Part shown: positions 1 to 8,241 of the stretch, in pieces
Numbering within the stretch: the stretch's first letter is position 1
Layout: each line of letters starts with the position of its first letter
NCBI GenBank assembly: GCA_023423605.1
Contig: JAFAFF010000365.1
Coordinates: forward strand, 1 to 14,041
DNA from: Pseudomonadota bacterium
GTDB taxonomy: Bacteria; Pseudomonadota; Gammaproteobacteria; Xanthomonadales; Xanthomonadaceae
DNA length: 14,041 nucleotides
Direction of reading: 5' to 3'
The notes under the pieces: model-generated
Told to the model about the DNA's origin: nothing
Database searches by the model: none
What the model saw: the letters and a program-made list of their open reading frames with translations, nothing else
Made by a program: the position numbers and the translations under genes

Positions 1-3000
1 ACGCCATAGCCCACATACAGCTTCGGCGAAATGTACTTGCCCACGCCAAGCACCGAACCGCCCAGCGCGCGCGACTGGCTGACGCCGGCATCATCCAGTC
101 CCAGCTTGGCGCCCAGCTGCGATGCCAGCAGGCCACTGCCGGCAGACAGCGCTGCCGATGCGGCATTGACCTGGTCGGCCTGGCCACTGGTGGCACCGGT
201 GAGGCTGCGCCCCAGCACCAGGTAGCCAAGCGCTTCGGACTGCGACATCGACGGCTCCGACCACACCTGCGCGCGCGGCTGCATGGCGCGACCGCTGACA
301 TCGATACCGGCGGTGATGTCGCCGACACGGCGCTCCGCACGCAGGTTGATGCGTGGATCGGATACCGGGTTGTAGTTCCAGGTGAGCTGGCCACGGGTGA
401 TGGTCAGGTCCTGTCCATAGGCCTTGTAGCGGCCGCTGACTTCCAGCCCGCCGTTGGCCGTCATCTCCCGGCCCGGCCGTGCCCACACCTGCATCTTGCC
501 GGTCAGCGCGCCCTTCAGCCCGAAACCGGCCATCTTGACGCTGTCGCCCAGGCTCACCGTCAGGTCCATGTCCAGCGGCGAGGTCGCGGTTTCCTCCGGG
601 TCCACCGGATCCAGCACCACCACGTCCTCGGAGACCGACGTACCGCGATCCAGGCGCTCCAGGTCGATGTCCGCCTCCGGCACGTGTACCTCGCCCTTGA
701 GCTGCATCGCGGTGCCGGCCAGGGTGAAATCCAGGTTCGGGTTGGCGACGATGCGCAGTTCCGGAGTGTTGGACAGCAGCACGTTCTCCCCGTGGATATG
801 CAGCTGCAGCGGCTGCGCATCACCAAACCAGGACAGGCCGCCATCCACGTACAGCGTACCCTTGCCCGAATTGGCCTGCGCGGTGATCTTCGCCGAACCG
901 TCGGGCTGCGCGGTGAAGCTGCCCTTGCCCTGCTCGAAGGTGAGGCCCAGGGCCGGGAATTCGCCCTTGAAATCGCGCAGCGTGGCCTCGCCGCCCAGCG
1001 AGGGCTGGCCACGGGTTCCGCGCAGGCTGACATGGCCTTCTATCTGTCCGGTGGGACGTACGATGTCCGGCGAGAACAGCTCCAGCCAGTACAGCCGTGC
1101 CATGTTGAGGTACAGCTCGCCGGTCAACGGTGCACTGGCATCCCAGCCGGTCTGCACGCGGGCATTGACGAAGCCATCGCCCTGGAAGCCCATGCCGAGG
1201 AAGCCATCGATGCGTGCCGGAGTCATGTCCAGTTTCACCGAGAACTGGTCATAGCGCACCAGCTCGCCGCGGGCATTGTCGCCGAGGCGCACGCCACCTT
1301 CGGGCGAACGGACTTCCACGTGGCCTTCCCACGCATTGCCACGGGGACGGATCTGCGCATCCAGGGTTATTTCACCGCGCAGATGGATGCGTCGGCCGGA
1401 TGTCGGGGGCAGCCACGGCTGTACCAGCGCCAGCGGCAACGTATCGCCGCGCACTGTCAGCCCTTCGCGCGGCCAATTGGCCTGCATGCACAGCGCGCCA
1501 CCGGTGGCCGCGCCAAGGCAGGTATCGGCAAGACTGAAGCTGCCGCCGTTGACCACGAATCCGGCCGGCGCACGCAGCGCCCAGGCATCGCCCTTCACCG
1601 GTGCGATGCGCAGGCTGGCCAGCTGTCCACGCCATTGCCCGCCCTGCTGGCGCACGTCGCCCTGCAGGTCGATGGCGCCCATGTCGTTGTGGGTGCGCGC
1701 AGACAACGACAGGTTGCTGATGCCACCGCGCGCTTCCACGTCCAGGCTTTCCAGCAGCATGCCGACGTTGACGTTCCGGCCCTGCAGCGCCAGCGCTCCA
1801 TTATCGCCGCGCCACGGCAGGTGGCCCTTCAGGCTGAAGGAATCCGCACTCCAGTCATCCCAGCGCAGGTTGCTGCCCACCAGGTCGGCGCTGATGTCCG
1901 GTGCGTCGCGACGGCCCTTCACCTGTACCTGTCCACGCAGTCCGCCGGCACCGCCGGGCACCAGGTCACCGAGCTGCAGCGGTTCGAACCGAGCATCGAT
2001 ATCCAGTTGATCGCCCACCTTGCCGGACGCGGTCACGCGACTGTCGCCCAGGCTCAGGCGCAGGGTGCCTTCGCCCTGGTCGCCCTGCACCGCGAACTTG
2101 CCCTGCGCATCCAGTGCACGCTTGCGCAGGCTGCCCTTCAAGGACGGCAGATCCACGGTGGCTTCGATCGCGCCGGTCGTTCCCGGTGGCGCGTTGGCCG
2201 GCACTTCCCGCTGGCGCCCCTTTGATGCCAGGTTGCCGGAAAGACGGCCGTCCCAGCCCGGCGCGAAGTACCCCGGATCGAAGTTGTGCAGCGTCGCGGT
2301 GGCATCCCACTGCAGCTGCGGTGCCCATGCCACCTGGCCTTCCAGGCCCAGGGTACCGCCCGGCGTGCGCGCTTCCAGCGTCTGGATCCGTGCAGCGTTC
2401 TGGTTGCCACGCACATCGAACTGCAGTGCCGCCTGCTGGCCATCGCGTTCCACGTCGGCACGGCCGATCGCCGCCCATGCCTGCAACGTGCCGGCCAGGC
2501 CCATGCGTGCTTCCTGCAGCGTCACCGGCACCGGTGCATCGCCGGCCGTGGATGGATCTTCCGCCGGCAGGTACGTCATGTCCCTGGCAACGATCGAGAA
2601 ATTGATCTTCTGGTTGTCCTGGTCACGGAAATCCGCATTGCCGGTCAGGCGCGCTTCGCCGCCGAAGATTTTCAGCATCAGCGGCGAAACGTTCAGTACC
2701 TGGTCTTCGAGCTGCACCCGGGACGGTGCCAGCTCGACCACGTTCTCGCCCATCTGCGCCCTGCCCTGCAGATCGGCCCGACCGCCCTTGCCGCTGGCGG
2801 TGAAATCCAATGACAGCGGTTCGATCGTGGAATCGGCCAGCGCCGGTCCCAGCAACCGCAGGTCCAGTTCATCGCTGCGCACGCTGGCACCCCAGGAGGG
2901 GTCGGTGCGGCCGTCGAACGTCAGCATTGCACGCAACGGCTTCGGCGCACGGCCGGCCACCGCCACTTCCATGTGACCCAGGTCGCCCCGCGCCACCAGT

Positions 3001-3722
3001 CCCAGGCTCGCCGGGGTGCGCCCGCGTGGCGCCGGCAATATAGCGGTCGCAGTCAGGTCGGTGTCGTAATCCCTGGCCGGAACGTAATGACCATCGATGC
3101 CGAAATTGCCCTGGTCACTGTCCACCCGCAGGCGGGTTGCCTTGAACTCGCCATTGGCCACCTCGATCCCGCCGGCCATGCGTGCGATATCGATCATCGG
3201 CTCGCCACCGGAGGTGATCCGCAAGCCGTTCACCGCGATGACATCGACCTGCATGGCCAGCGGCATCTCGATCTGCGGCAGGGAATCGGGCCAGGAAGGC
3301 AGTTCGAATGGCTCATCGCTCTTGGCCAGGTTGAGCGACGCATTGTCCAGTGCCAGTTCGTCGAGCAGCAGCTTGCGGCTCAGCAGCGGCCGCAGGTCCG
3401 GTTTCAGATAGGCGCGCTCGGCATGGAAATGGATGTCGTCATAGCGGAAATCCACATTGCGCAGGGTCAACGGGCCGGCCAGGGGACCATCGGCCTCATC
3501 CCAGGTGAACGTGGCCCCGGCAGGCAGCCGTGCCACCACCTGGGCCAGCAGTACATCGCGACCGGCAACGGTCTGCAGCAACCAGTAAAGGCCCAGCAGG
3601 AGCAGCAGGACGACGCCCAGCGCGCCGGCCCCGGACCAGGCCCAGAAGCGGCGGCGACGGTAGAAGCGCACGCGTGGCGCGGGGGCCGGACGGGCCGGCG
3701 GCGTCGGGGTCGGCGCACTCAC
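1..3722 (-). CDS. tamB: TamB, translocation and assembly module inner-membrane/periplasmic subunit (3' end outside window)
   Basis: Partial gene: it begins at a GTG (3722-3720) and is open for about 1240 codons to the left edge, so the stop is not seen. The start fits the overlap with the tamA stop and a GGAG seven bases upstream. Residues 1-27 are proline- and arginine-rich, followed by one membrane anchor at about 28-51 (run of Leu/Val ending LLGLYWLLQ). The rest is low-complexity, beta-rich sequence with repeated 'G.L.L.G' patterns, as expected for the long periplasmic beta-groove of TamB. The last 300 or so visible residues match the conserved TamB C-terminal domain (DUF490), including 'GLKGALTGKMQVWARPGRE', 'GQDLTITRGQLTW' and near the edge 'SPKLYVGYG'. 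In known family members only about 50 more residues follow this motif. TamB works with TamA and is implicated in outer-membrane protein insertion and phospholipid transport. No frameshift was seen. Confidence 0.95.
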   Translation of the reverse strand, partial: MSAPTPTPPARPAPAPRVRFYRRRRFWAWSGAGALGVVLLLLLGLYWLLQTVAGRDVLLAQVVARLPAGATFTWDEADGPLAGPLTLRNVDFRYDDIHFHAERAYLKPDLRPLLSRKLLLDELALDNASLNLAKSDEPFELPSWPDSLPQIEMPLAMQVDVIAVNGLRITSGGEPMIDIARMAGGIEVANGEFKATRLRVDSDQGNFGIDGHYVPARDYDTDLTATAILPAPRGRTPASLGLVARGDLGHMEVAVAGRAPKPLRAMLTFDGRTDPSWGASVRSDELDLRLLGPALADSTIEPLSLDFTASGKGGRADLQGRAQMGENVVELAPSRVQLEDQVLNVSPLMLKIFGGEARLTGNADFRDQDNQKINFSIVARDMTYLPAEDPSTAGDAPVPVTLQEARMGLAGTLQAWAAIGRADVERDGQQAALQFDVRGNQNAARIQTLEARTPGGTLGLEGQVAWAPQLQWDATATLHNFDPGYFAPGWDGRLSGNLASKGRQREVPANAPPGTTGAIEATVDLPSLKGSLRKRALDAQGKFAVQGDQGEGTLRLSLGDSRVTASGKVGDQLDIDARFEPLQLGDLVPGGAGGLRGQVQVKGRRDAPDISADLVGSNLRWDDWSADSFSLKGHLPWRGDNGALALQGRNVNVGMLLESLDVEARGGISNLSLSARTHNDMGAIDLQGDVRQQGGQWRGQLASLRIAPVKGDAWALRAPAGFVVNGGSFSLADTCLGAATGGALCMQANWPREGLTVRGDTLPLALVQPWLPPTSGRRIHLRGEITLDAQIRPRGNAWEGHVEVRSPEGGVRLGDNARGELVRYDQFSVKLDMTPARIDGFLGMGFQGDGFVNARVQTGWDASAPLTGELYLNMARLYWLELFSPDIVRPTGQIEGHVSLRGTRGQPSLGGEATLRDFKGEFPALGLTFEQGKGSFTAQPDGSAKITAQANSGKGTLYVDGGLSWFGDAQPLQLHIHGENVLLSNTPELRIVANPNLDFTLAGTAMQLKGEVHVPEADIDLERLDRGTSVSEDVVVLDPVDPEETATSPLDMDLTVSLGDSVKMAGFGLKGALTGKMQVWARPGREMTANGGLEVSGRYKAYGQDLTITRGQLTWNYNPVSDPRINLRAERRVGDITAGIDVSGRAMQPRAQVWSEPSMSQSEALGYLVLGRSLTGATSGQADQVNAASAALSAGSGLLASQLGAKLGLDDAGVSQSRALGGSVLGVGKYISPKLYVGYG

Positions 3723-5503
3723 AGGTCGGCTCCGATGTTCAGGTAGATCTGGAAGTTGGAATCCGGGTCATTCAGGCCGTGGGCCACATCCACGCGCACC
3801 GGGCCCACCGGCGACTTCCAGCGCACGCCGATACCGACACCGGTGTGCAGGTCGATGGAGTTGTCGAACGCGCTGCCGGTATCCACGAATGCCGCCGCGC
3901 CCCATGGGCCGCCGCCGAAATAGTGTTCGTACTCGGCCGAGCCGACCACCAGATGCTTCGCACCCAGCGCGAAGCGGTCAGGCGCGGGAGTGCGCGGTCC
4001 CACCTCGCGGTAGGCATAACCCCGGATGCTGCGGTCGCCACCGGCGAAATAGCGCAGGCTCGGCGGCATGGCGACCAGATCGTTGGTCCAAGTGGTTCCC
4101 CCCTCGCCGCGCAGGATCAGGCGATTGCTTTCACCGACCGGCACATACCAGCGCACCGCCAGGTTCGCCTGGACGAAACTGGTATCCGATCCCACGCCGT
4201 CGATACCGCCGCGCAGCGTTGCGTTCCCGCTGAGGCCGCTGCGCGGAAACAGCCGGTCATCGACATTCACGTAATCCGCCGCCAGCTGTGGATAGAACAG
4301 GGTGGAATACTGATACACCGCATTGGTGAACTCGGTGCCGGATGCGTAGCCCCACCGCTCGCGCAGTGCATTCAACGAAGCCGTGGCGGTCCAGAATTCA
4401 TTGATCTGCCCGCTGCGGCTGGCCATCAGCTTGATATTGCGCAGATCGATATAGTCGGTCTGCTCGTCATAGGCGCTGGCGGCGAAGGTGTACCAGCCAT
4501 CCAGCCAGCGGAAGGCGGGAATGCGGTAGCTGGTGATGAGGCTCTTGCGCTTCTGCGCATAGTCCAGCTGCGTGTTCATCTTGTGGCCGCGACTGTTCAG
4601 GTAACGGCGTTCCAGGCCGCCACGCACACCGGCGCCACTCTCGCTGCCGTAGCTCAGGCCGGCGCTGTAGATGCTGCGCTTGGCCCGGGTCAGGTTGACC
4701 TCCACCGGGACATCGCCGTTGTCGTCGGCCTGTTCCGGATGCGGCTGGATGTCGATGACACTGAAGTAATCCAGCTTGGTCAACGATTCCCGCAGGCGAT
4801 CCAGCTTGCCCTCATGGAAGTAGCTTCCCTCTTCCCAGTACACCAGCGGATCGAACAGCCGGTCCACGAAATAGTCCTGGTTGAAGGTGATCGGGCCCAT
4901 GTTGTAGCGACGACCACTGTCCCAGGTCAGGTCGATGTCGGCCGCGTTTTCCGCGCGGGTGATCTGCACCTGGCGCTGGGTGTAGTCGGCATCGAAATAA
5001 CCACGTTCAGCCAGCCGCCGGGTGACCTTGATCTTGCTGGCCTCGTAGGTGGTGTGGTCGAAAGGGTCACCCTGCTGCGGCCTGAAGGCCTGGATGTCCT
5101 CCTGCAGGTAGCGGTCGTATATCGCCGGGCCGGTGATCTCGACATGCTCCTTGCGCACCCGCACGGGCTCCCCCTTGGCCACATCGATGACCACCCGTAC
5201 CTTTTCACCGTCACGCGGCGCATCCACGGTGATGGTGGGGTTGTAGAAACCAAAGGGTTCCAGCGCTTCGCGGGTCTGCCGCTCGGCCTGCGACAACAGG
5301 TATTCCAGCCGGGACTCGCCCTGCACCTTGCCGATGGTGTCGTAAAGCGACAGCGACACCTCGATGTTCTCGATGATGCCGGCGTCGTCGTCCTTGTCCA
5401 GGCCACGGATATCGACTTTTTCGATCGTACCCCGCGCCTGCGCGAGGGGGCTGGCGAGCAGGGCAAGGCAGATCAGGGGGAGAGCGGTTTTCTTGGGCAG
5501 CAT
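3719..5503 (-). CDS. tamA: TamA, Omp85-family outer-membrane component of the translocation and assembly module
   Basis: About 594 aa, close to E. coli TamA (577 aa). An N-terminal signal peptide (basic MLPKK, hydrophobic ALPLICLALLASPL, cleavage near AQA) exports it. Three POTRA domains follow at roughly 28-105, 108-190 and 195-275, then a C-terminal beta-barrel of alternating polar/aromatic strands. The Omp85 signature in barrel loop 6 is visible as GGDRSIRGY (about residues 489-497). The protein ends in NIGADL, a strand that closes the barrel although the last residue is Leu rather than Phe. The start is uncertain: ATG at 5503 or in-frame GTG at 5509. Neither has a clear Shine-Dalgarno sequence, and both keep the signal peptide. 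The stop overlaps the tamB GTG by 4 bases (GTGA), so the pair is co-translated. It folds into the outer membrane and cooperates with TamB. Confidence 0.96.
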   Translation of the reverse strand: MLPKKTALPLICLALLASPLAQARGTIEKVDIRGLDKDDDAGIIENIEVSLSLYDTIGKVQGESRLEYLLSQAERQTREALEPFGFYNPTITVDAPRDGEKVRVVIDVAKGEPVRVRKEHVEITGPAIYDRYLQEDIQAFRPQQGDPFDHTTYEASKIKVTRRLAERGYFDADYTQRQVQITRAENAADIDLTWDSGRRYNMGPITFNQDYFVDRLFDPLVYWEEGSYFHEGKLDRLRESLTKLDYFSVIDIQPHPEQADDNGDVPVEVNLTRAKRSIYSAGLSYGSESGAGVRGGLERRYLNSRGHKMNTQLDYAQKRKSLITSYRIPAFRWLDGWYTFAASAYDEQTDYIDLRNIKLMASRSGQINEFWTATASLNALRERWGYASGTEFTNAVYQYSTLFYPQLAADYVNVDDRLFPRSGLSGNATLRGGIDGVGSDTSFVQANLAVRWYVPVGESNRLILRGEGGTTWTNDLVAMPPSLRYFAGGDRSIRGYAYREVGPRTPAPDRFALGAKHLVVGSAEYEHYFGGGPWGAAAFVDTGSAFDNSIDLHTGVGIGVRWKSPVGPVRVDVAHGLNDPDSNFQIYLNIGADL

Positions 5504-5522
5504 CGGCACAGCATAACGGGCA

Positions 5523-5535
5523 CCGATGTCATCGG
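5523..5535. repeat. Short dyad (CCGATG-A-CATCGG) just upstream of tamA
   Basis: A perfect 6+1+6 inverted repeat lies in the 51-base spacer between the last T3SS-linked gene and tamA, about 20 bases before the tamA start. It could be an operator or a weak hairpin (stem of five or six pairs). There is no U-run, so it is not a convincing intrinsic terminator. A TATGCT hexamer lies between it and the start codon but has no good -35 partner. Function unknown. Confidence 0.3.
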
Positions 5536-5560
5536 GAATGAAGGGCCGCCAGGCTGGGGC

Positions 5561-5899
5561 TCAGATGTCGATCGACAGTTCCGGGATACCGCTTTCCTCC
5601 TCGGAGCTGAAAAAAACCAATTCCTGGAACCACACACGCCCCATCGCCCTGGCCAACGCCAGCCGCAGCGCGATTTCTTCCTCGCTGGGCTCTTCACCGC
5701 TTTCACCTTCTTCTTCCGGTATCTCCGGATCCTCGACGGGCAGGGTGATCTCGTCGACCGGCATATCGCGATCGCCTGCCGTACCGCTCGTTTCCCGGTG
5801 ACCCATCGCCTGTCGCGCCCGTTCGGCAAGCGAAACCTGGACGGCGCACCGGCCTTCCATCACAGCAATACCCCTCTCCACGCGCTCGATGCCGATCAT
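5561..5899 (-). CDS. Hypothetical acidic protein in the orgC position of the T3SS operon
   Basis: 112 aa, not recognised by sequence. It starts at ATG 5899, sharing ATGA with the sctL stop, so it is very probably a real, translationally coupled gene. Residues 1-45 are mixed. Residues 48-76 are strongly acidic (many Glu, several Pro) and probably disordered. Residues 73-97 look helical and end in an aromatic patch (RVWFQELVFF), followed by a short acidic tail. There is no signal peptide or membrane segment. In Salmonella the gene after orgA and orgB is orgC, reported to be a secreted protein that influences needle assembly. The shared position is the only link, and I see no residue similarity I can defend. 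It could also be a chaperone-like or regulatory small protein specific to this lineage. Confidence 0.75.
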   Translation of the reverse strand: MIGIERVERGIAVMEGRCAVQVSLAERARQAMGHRETSGTAGDRDMPVDEITLPVEDPEIPEEEGESGEEPSEEEIALRLALARAMGRVWFQELVFFSSEEESGIPELSIDI

Positions 5900-6594
5900 T
5901 GGTCGTTCCTCAGTTGTGCGAAACCATGAGCCTGCGCGGCATTCCCCAGCTGGCGCAGGAGCTGCTCGCTGTATCGCGCGGCGAGAGTGTCAAGCGCCGA
6001 AGTGACACCCGGTATCTCGCACTCCAGCGCCCGCTCGACGTCTTCGGCCAGCGTGCCTGCAATATCCAGTTGCCATGCCATCGGCCCGACCTCAAGCAAT
6101 GGCAACCGGCGGTCGGAAGCGCGCAGCTCCAGGCCGGCCAACCGTGGCTCGGCGCGCAGCGCTTCCAGCAGGCGGTCGTCATCGGCGGGCACATGCAGTA
6201 CCGCGCGGTCTGCGCCCGGGGCGGCCGCCATGCGGGCCCGGAACGCCGCGCATACCTGCTCGACCACCATATCCGGCGCAGCCGCCATGTCGTGCAGGGC
6301 CCGCTCGATATGGCCGGCGACGGCCTGCGCCAGGGCGACCTGTTCGCCGCGCAGGACCTGCAGCAGCGGCTGCAGCGTGGCCAGGCCCGTGATCAGGCCG
6401 TCACGATACCCATCCGCAGCCGCCTGGCCCCGCAGCGCGTCCGCATCGAGACGCGCGTGATCCAGCTGGCGCGCCGCGCGGCGTCGAGCGAATTCCTCAA
6501 GTCGGTGCATATCCAGCGCCTTGTGCACGCTGGCAGCCTGGATGACATCGTCAACCGCATAGTCCAACAGTTCTTCCGGGTAGCCCTGCAGCAT
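5896..6594 (-). CDS. sctL: T3SS stator / sorting-platform protein SctL (OrgB-like)
   Basis: About 232 aa from ATG 6594. An in-frame GTG at 6606 would add four residues but has its purine stretch too close, so the ATG is preferred. It is identified by position after SctJ and SctK and by overall form. A charged helical N-terminal half (about 25-110, Ala/Arg/Leu/Asp heptad-like) precedes a compact C-terminal region (about 135-230) with LLPLLEVGPMAWQLD-like beta hairpin features, typical of the SctL/FliH/OrgB family. SctL links the cytoplasmic ATPase to the SctQ pods of the sorting platform and regulates the ATPase. It overlaps the end of sctK by 44 bases and shares ATGA with the next gene. The family is poorly conserved, so the name rests on synteny as much as sequence. 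Confidence 0.85.
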   Translation of the reverse strand: MLQGYPEELLDYAVDDVIQAASVHKALDMHRLEEFARRRAARQLDHARLDADALRGQAAADGYRDGLITGLATLQPLLQVLRGEQVALAQAVAGHIERALHDMAAAPDMVVEQVCAAFRARMAAAPGADRAVLHVPADDDRLLEALRAEPRLAGLELRASDRRLPLLEVGPMAWQLDIAGTLAEDVERALECEIPGVTSALDTLAARYSEQLLRQLGNAAQAHGFAQLRNDQ

Positions 6595-7141
6595 GGTTCC
6601 ACGCACTCCAGAAACACGTCATATCGAATTCTTCAGACTCCCCCGCACGGTGCGACGCCACCGGCAGGCCGGCAAAACACAGGCGCAGTCGATCGGCCAG
6701 CCACCCCGGCAGCCGCTCCTGCAGGCCCATCTGCAGGTGATTGCCACCCCAGGCCAGCAGGTCCTCCGGTTTCAGTCCAGTGTCCAGCGTGTGCTTTGCC
6801 TCGCGGAAACCGAGCCGCATGAAGGCGTGCACCACGGACGGCTGAGCCAGCAGCAGGCGCGACCCCATGAGGGCGCGTCGCTGCCCGGCACACGCCATCA
6901 ACCAGGCCGTTCCGGGCACACGATGCCAGTTCGCCAACAAGCGATCTGCCAGCGGCGCATGGTCATTGCATAGCGCTGCCGGGGCACGCAACCCATGCTC
7001 GCGCACCAGCCAGCGGTTCAGCGCACTGCGCTGCCGCGCACACAGCCCGCCCGAGCGGTTGTGCCAGGGCCGGTAATACGAAACGGGGTCATGCAGCACC
7101 CGCAACGCATCAGTGTCCAGCCGCATCGCCCCTCCCGGCAT
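6551..7141 (-). CDS. sctK: T3SS sorting-platform accessory protein SctK (OrgA-like)
   Basis: 196 aa, nearly the length of Salmonella OrgA (199). Conserved-looking stretches are HDPVSYYRP near the N-terminus (OrgA has FDPLSYIHP) and WHRVPGTAWLMAC in the middle (OrgA has WRRLPQVAYLLGC), followed by a run ending SRLLLAQP that parallels OrgA. It is a cytoplasmic protein that caps SctQ pods under the inner-membrane ring. Two starts are plausible: ATG 7141 (AGGA five bases upstream) and ATG 7126 (GGAG five bases upstream). Both overlap the end of sctJ, so coupling holds either way. The 3' end overlaps the sctL start by 44 bases. No membrane segment is visible. Confidence 0.88.
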   Translation of the reverse strand: MPGGAMRLDTDALRVLHDPVSYYRPWHNRSGGLCARQRSALNRWLVREHGLRAPAALCNDHAPLADRLLANWHRVPGTAWLMACAGQRRALMGSRLLLAQPSVVHAFMRLGFREAKHTLDTGLKPEDLLAWGGNHLQMGLQERLPGWLADRLRLCFAGLPVASHRAGESEEFDMTCFWSAWNHAAGLPGRTVGLCG

Positions 7142-7895
7142 GACGGTCCTTCCAGCGCGCGCGCAGGCGTTCTGCGGTGCCGTGCGTGCTGCGCAACAGC
7201 CAGATCAGGACGCCGCCGATCACTGCCAGCAGCAGCAACGGTGCAAGCAGGGCTCGCCAGGACCATCCGCTGTTCTGCATCGGCGTGACCGCCAGTGTTT
7301 TCGGCTCGGCAGCCGGGGTCAGGACGACCGATACGTTGTCATAGGCAACGTCAACAAATGCATTGCGCAGGAAGCGCTTGGCCATGACCAGCAGCGCCTG
7401 ACCGTCCGCGTCACGTGAATGGACCAGCAGGGCCGCCACGTGTATGGCCGATGGCTTGCGCTGTTGCAGGGAGCCTTCGGCCGGCCCCGCGTCATAGCTG
7501 ACATGCACACGCGCCGACTGAACGCCCTGAAGTGTGGAAAGCGACTCCTCAAGCCGCTGCTCGATGGCCGACAACAGCCGGGCACGCTCGGCCAGCGGCG
7601 TGCTGACCATTGCATCCGGCGGGAACAGCGCGGCCACCTGCGTGCGTGGCATGGAAGGAAGACCATTCATCTGGATGATGTTGATGGCCTCGGCAAGATC
7701 CGTACCCGCCACGCCCACCACGAAACCGGCCTTGCCCTGCAGGGTCTTCCTGGCATCGATGTTGTGGTTCAACAGCACGGCGACCACTTCGTTGGCCTGC
7801 CGCTCGTCGAGCCCCTGCAGGAGCTCGGAACGACCACAGCCCGCCAGGAGAAGACACAGTAGCGAAAACGGGAACAAGCGCTTGAGGAAACGCAT
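7110..7895 (-). CDS. sctJ: T3SS inner-membrane ring lipoprotein SctJ (PrgK/MxiJ/YscJ family)
   Basis: 261 aa, family-typical length. The N-terminus is a lipoprotein signal peptide with a textbook lipobox (LLLAGC, lipidated Cys20). The periplasmic ring-building domains follow: the first (about 21-85) contains the family pattern of NEVVAVLLNHNIDARK and the NGLPSMPR stretch; the second (about 100-190) includes RLEESLSTLQGVQSARVHVS and ends near VSVVLTPA. A single C-terminal membrane helix spans about 215-234, with a short basic cytoplasmic tail. SctJ forms the 24-mer ring in the inner membrane together with SctD. The start ATG at 7895 has GAAGAG eight bases upstream and sits three bases after the sctI stop. 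The end overlaps sctK. Confidence 0.96.
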   Translation of the reverse strand: MRFLKRLFPFSLLCLLLAGCGRSELLQGLDERQANEVVAVLLNHNIDARKTLQGKAGFVVGVAGTDLAEAINIIQMNGLPSMPRTQVAALFPPDAMVSTPLAERARLLSAIEQRLEESLSTLQGVQSARVHVSYDAGPAEGSLQQRKPSAIHVAALLVHSRDADGQALLVMAKRFLRNAFVDVAYDNVSVVLTPAAEPKTLAVTPMQNSGWSWRALLAPLLLLAVIGGVLIWLLRSTHGTAERLRARWKDRHAGRGDAAGH

Positions 7896-7898
7896 GAT

Positions 7899-8189
7899 TC
7901 AGCTCTTCAACAGCGTCTCGACGCCCTTGGTGAAGTGGCTCATCAGGGCCGAGCTGACCGCGATCTTCTTGGTATAGGCCTCCTGTTGCAGCTGCAGTTC
8001 GTACAGACGCTGCGGGTCGGCGGCAACGGCGGGATCGCTCGCGGCGTCGATGATGGCGTCGCGCTCGCTGCCGGCGGACACATAACTGCGTGCCAGGGCC
8101 GTGGTGAAGCGGTCGGAAAGGGGCACGGAGGTCGCGCCGAGGGCTTGTCCGCCAGTCGCGGCAGATACGGAAAGGGTGGTGGCGATCAC
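7899..8189 (-). CDS. sctI: T3SS inner rod protein SctI (PrgJ-like)
   Basis: 96 aa (PrgJ is 101). The C-terminal half is helical and ends in GVETLLKS, nearly identical to PrgJ GAVETLLRS. It also shares LSDRF...A and the DPAVAADPQRLYELQ segment, where PrgJ has DPNLVTDPKELAISQ. The rod connects the export gate to the needle inside the basal body. The start must be the GTG at 8189: an in-frame TGA lies four codons upstream and no ATG is available near the N-terminus. The Shine-Dalgarno is weak (GAGA). It sits 52 bases after sctF and three bases before sctJ, between the two partners it occupies in prgHIJK. Confidence 0.92.
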   Translation of the reverse strand: MIATTLSVSAATGGQALGATSVPLSDRFTTALARSYVSAGSERDAIIDAASDPAVAADPQRLYELQLQQEAYTKKIAVSSALMSHFTKGVETLLKS

Positions 8190-8241
8190 GTGGATGTCTC
8201 ACGCTGGGCGGGGGCGGGCTGCGCCGGCGCGGCGGTTGGGG

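Noticed and set aside
684..2225. 513-aa open frame on the plus strand
   Set aside because: It is antisense to tamB, whose reading frame continues unbroken from the GTG at 3722 to the left edge and shows the TamB C-terminal domain.
3530..5929. 799-aa open frame on the plus strand
   Set aside because: It lies antisense to the whole of tamA, whose product has a signal peptide, POTRA domains and the IRGY motif. Long antisense frames are expected in GC-rich DNA. The translation has no recognisable domain.
8221..8230. GCGCCGGCGC palindrome between sctF and sctI
   Set aside because: It has no loop and no T-run, and such palindromes are common in GC-rich DNA. It is not a credible terminator or operator.
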